Part shown: positions 4,916-5,303 of the stretch, piece after piece
Numbering within the stretch: position 1 is the first letter of the stretch
How the letters are laid out: each line of letters begins with the position of its first letter
From: JAZGER01 sp036480335
Lineage (GTDB): Bacteria > Pseudomonadota > Gammaproteobacteria > DSM-19610
Direction: 5' to 3'
Length of the DNA: 5,303 bases
Assembly: GCA_036480335.1 (NCBI GenBank)
Contig: JAZGGH010000017.1
Coordinates: 1-5,303 of the forward strand
Program-made: the position numbers and the translations under genes
Notes under the pieces: model-generated
Told to the model about the DNA's origin: nothing
The model's database searches: none
The model's input: only the letters and a program-made list of their open reading frames with translations

Positions 4916-5014
4916 ATGTTTACGTTTCAAGGTTTTCCAATGGTGATCGTCATTGTGCTGGTCGTTATGGCGTGGTTGAGCTTCTTGTCATTGTTTTTGC
5001 CTGAAGTGAAGTGA
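4916..5014 (+). CDS. Possible 32-residue membrane mini-protein
   Basis: ATG at 4916 is preceded by a G-rich GGGTGG about 5 bases upstream and opens 32 codons ending TGA at 5012-5014. The peptide has a short amphipathic start (MFTFQGFP) and then one uninterrupted hydrophobic helix (MVIVIVLVVMAWLSFLSLFL), ending in PEVK. This is the shape of small respiratory-complex subunits such as CydX or CcoM, and it lies 88 bases from ccoS. I see no sequence identity with either family, so the assignment is only by size, topology and neighbour. It could also be a chance frame in a short intergenic region. Confidence 0.5.
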   Translation: MFTFQGFPMVIVIVLVVMAWLSFLSLFLPEVK

Positions 5015-5053
5015 CAGACAGTTTAAATCAGGTCGACTGAGCTATTTGTGCAT

Positions 5054-5073
5054 TAGTTGCAATTAAGCAACTA
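5054..5073. repeat. Inverted repeat at the rpoH stop codon
   Basis: TAGTTGC (5054-5060) and GCAACTA (5067-5073) form a 7-bp stem around AATTAA, which contains the rpoH stop. It lies between two convergent genes. Neither strand has a following T-run, so it is at most a weak bidirectional termination or mRNA-end structure. Confidence 0.35.
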
Positions 5074-5303
5074 GCACTTTCTGCAGTTTACCCATCGCAT
5101 TTTTTTCCAGCTGGCGAATCCGTTCAGCAGAAATACCGTATTCAGTCGCCAGTTCATGAAGCGTGGACTTGCTTTCAGCCAGCCAGCGCCTTTCCAGAAT
5201 GACCCGGCTCCGATCATCGAGTCCTGCGAGCGCATCGGCCAGTCTGGCATGGGTGTCACGGGATGCGTCATCCTGTTCCACAACGAGTGCAGGGTCCTGG
5301 CTG
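5063..5303 (-). CDS. rpoH: RpoH, heat-shock sigma factor sigma-32, C-terminal part
   Basis: The frame is open from the window edge to TAA at 5065-5063 and shows the last 79 residues of a ~285-residue protein. RpoH directs RNA polymerase core to heat-shock promoters. The visible part covers sigma region 4. A helix begins LADALAGLDDRSRVILERRWL, followed by the -35-binding helix-turn-helix of region 4.2, STLHELATEYGISAERIRQLEKNAMGKL. The match to the gammaproteobacterial RpoH ending (K-S-T-L-x-E-L-A...G-x-S-A-E-R-x-R-Q-L-E-K-N-A-M) is close. The frame continues upstream of the internal GTG at 5281, so that codon is not the start. It is convergent with ccoS and is ordinary chromosomal DNA. Confidence 0.92.
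   Translation of the reverse strand, partial: SQDPALVVEQDDASRDTHARLADALAGLDDRSRVILERRWLAESKSTLHELATEYGISAERIRQLEKNAMGKLQKVLVA

Noticed and set aside
1..5303. tRNA genes, rRNA, CRISPR arrays
   Set aside because: No regularly spaced repeats and no tRNA cloverleaf or rRNA-like sequence were seen on either strand.

Overview
The window looks like a piece of a gammaproteobacterial chromosome in which a mosaic of mobile DNA abuts ordinary housekeeping genes. The housekeeping part is at the right. It holds ccoS (cbb3 cytochrome oxidase assembly), a 32-codon membrane mini-ORF, and the 3' end of rpoH (heat-shock sigma-32) on the opposite strand. CcoS plus this form of RpoH points to Gammaproteobacteria; I cannot name the genus with confidence.

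Left part (1-1476). The first ~106 bases are the 5' end of an IS3-family insertion sequence on the minus strand: the first 20 codons of orfA, its ribosome binding site, and a TGTA... terminus. Its insertion appears to have removed the start of the next gene, so the GTG-initiated frame at 100 begins inside the IS tip. That truncated soluble protein and a four-helix membrane protein 3 bases downstream form a compact AT-rich two-gene unit that I do not recognise. The stop codon of the second gene runs directly into a 69-bp folded sequence with the architecture of an integron attC site. The pair is therefore best read as a two-gene integron cassette, possibly a defence or toxin-type module.

Middle part (1477 to about 3850). 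This is a more GC-rich IS91-type rolling-circle element on the minus strand. It encodes a tyrosine recombinase followed by an HUH/Y2 transposase. The recombinase is split by a -1 frameshift on a run of eight A, with catalytic R and K before the shift and HxxR, H and Y after it. The stop of the shifted frame overlaps the transposase ATG as ATGA, which argues that the shifted frame is the functional one. A hairpin in front of the recombinase buries its ribosome binding site. The element's origin-side end can be placed next to a CTTG tetramer (CAAG on the plus strand) overlapping the last base of the attC core.

Right accessory part (about 3850-4625). This AT-rich DNA contains a decayed BrnT-like toxin gene with two frameshifts, interleaved palindromes, a weak terminator-like hairpin and a DUF6194 gene. 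The DUF6194 gene ends only 7 bases before ccoS. Because ccoS normally follows ccoI, the accessory block seems to have separated ccoS from its usual operon.
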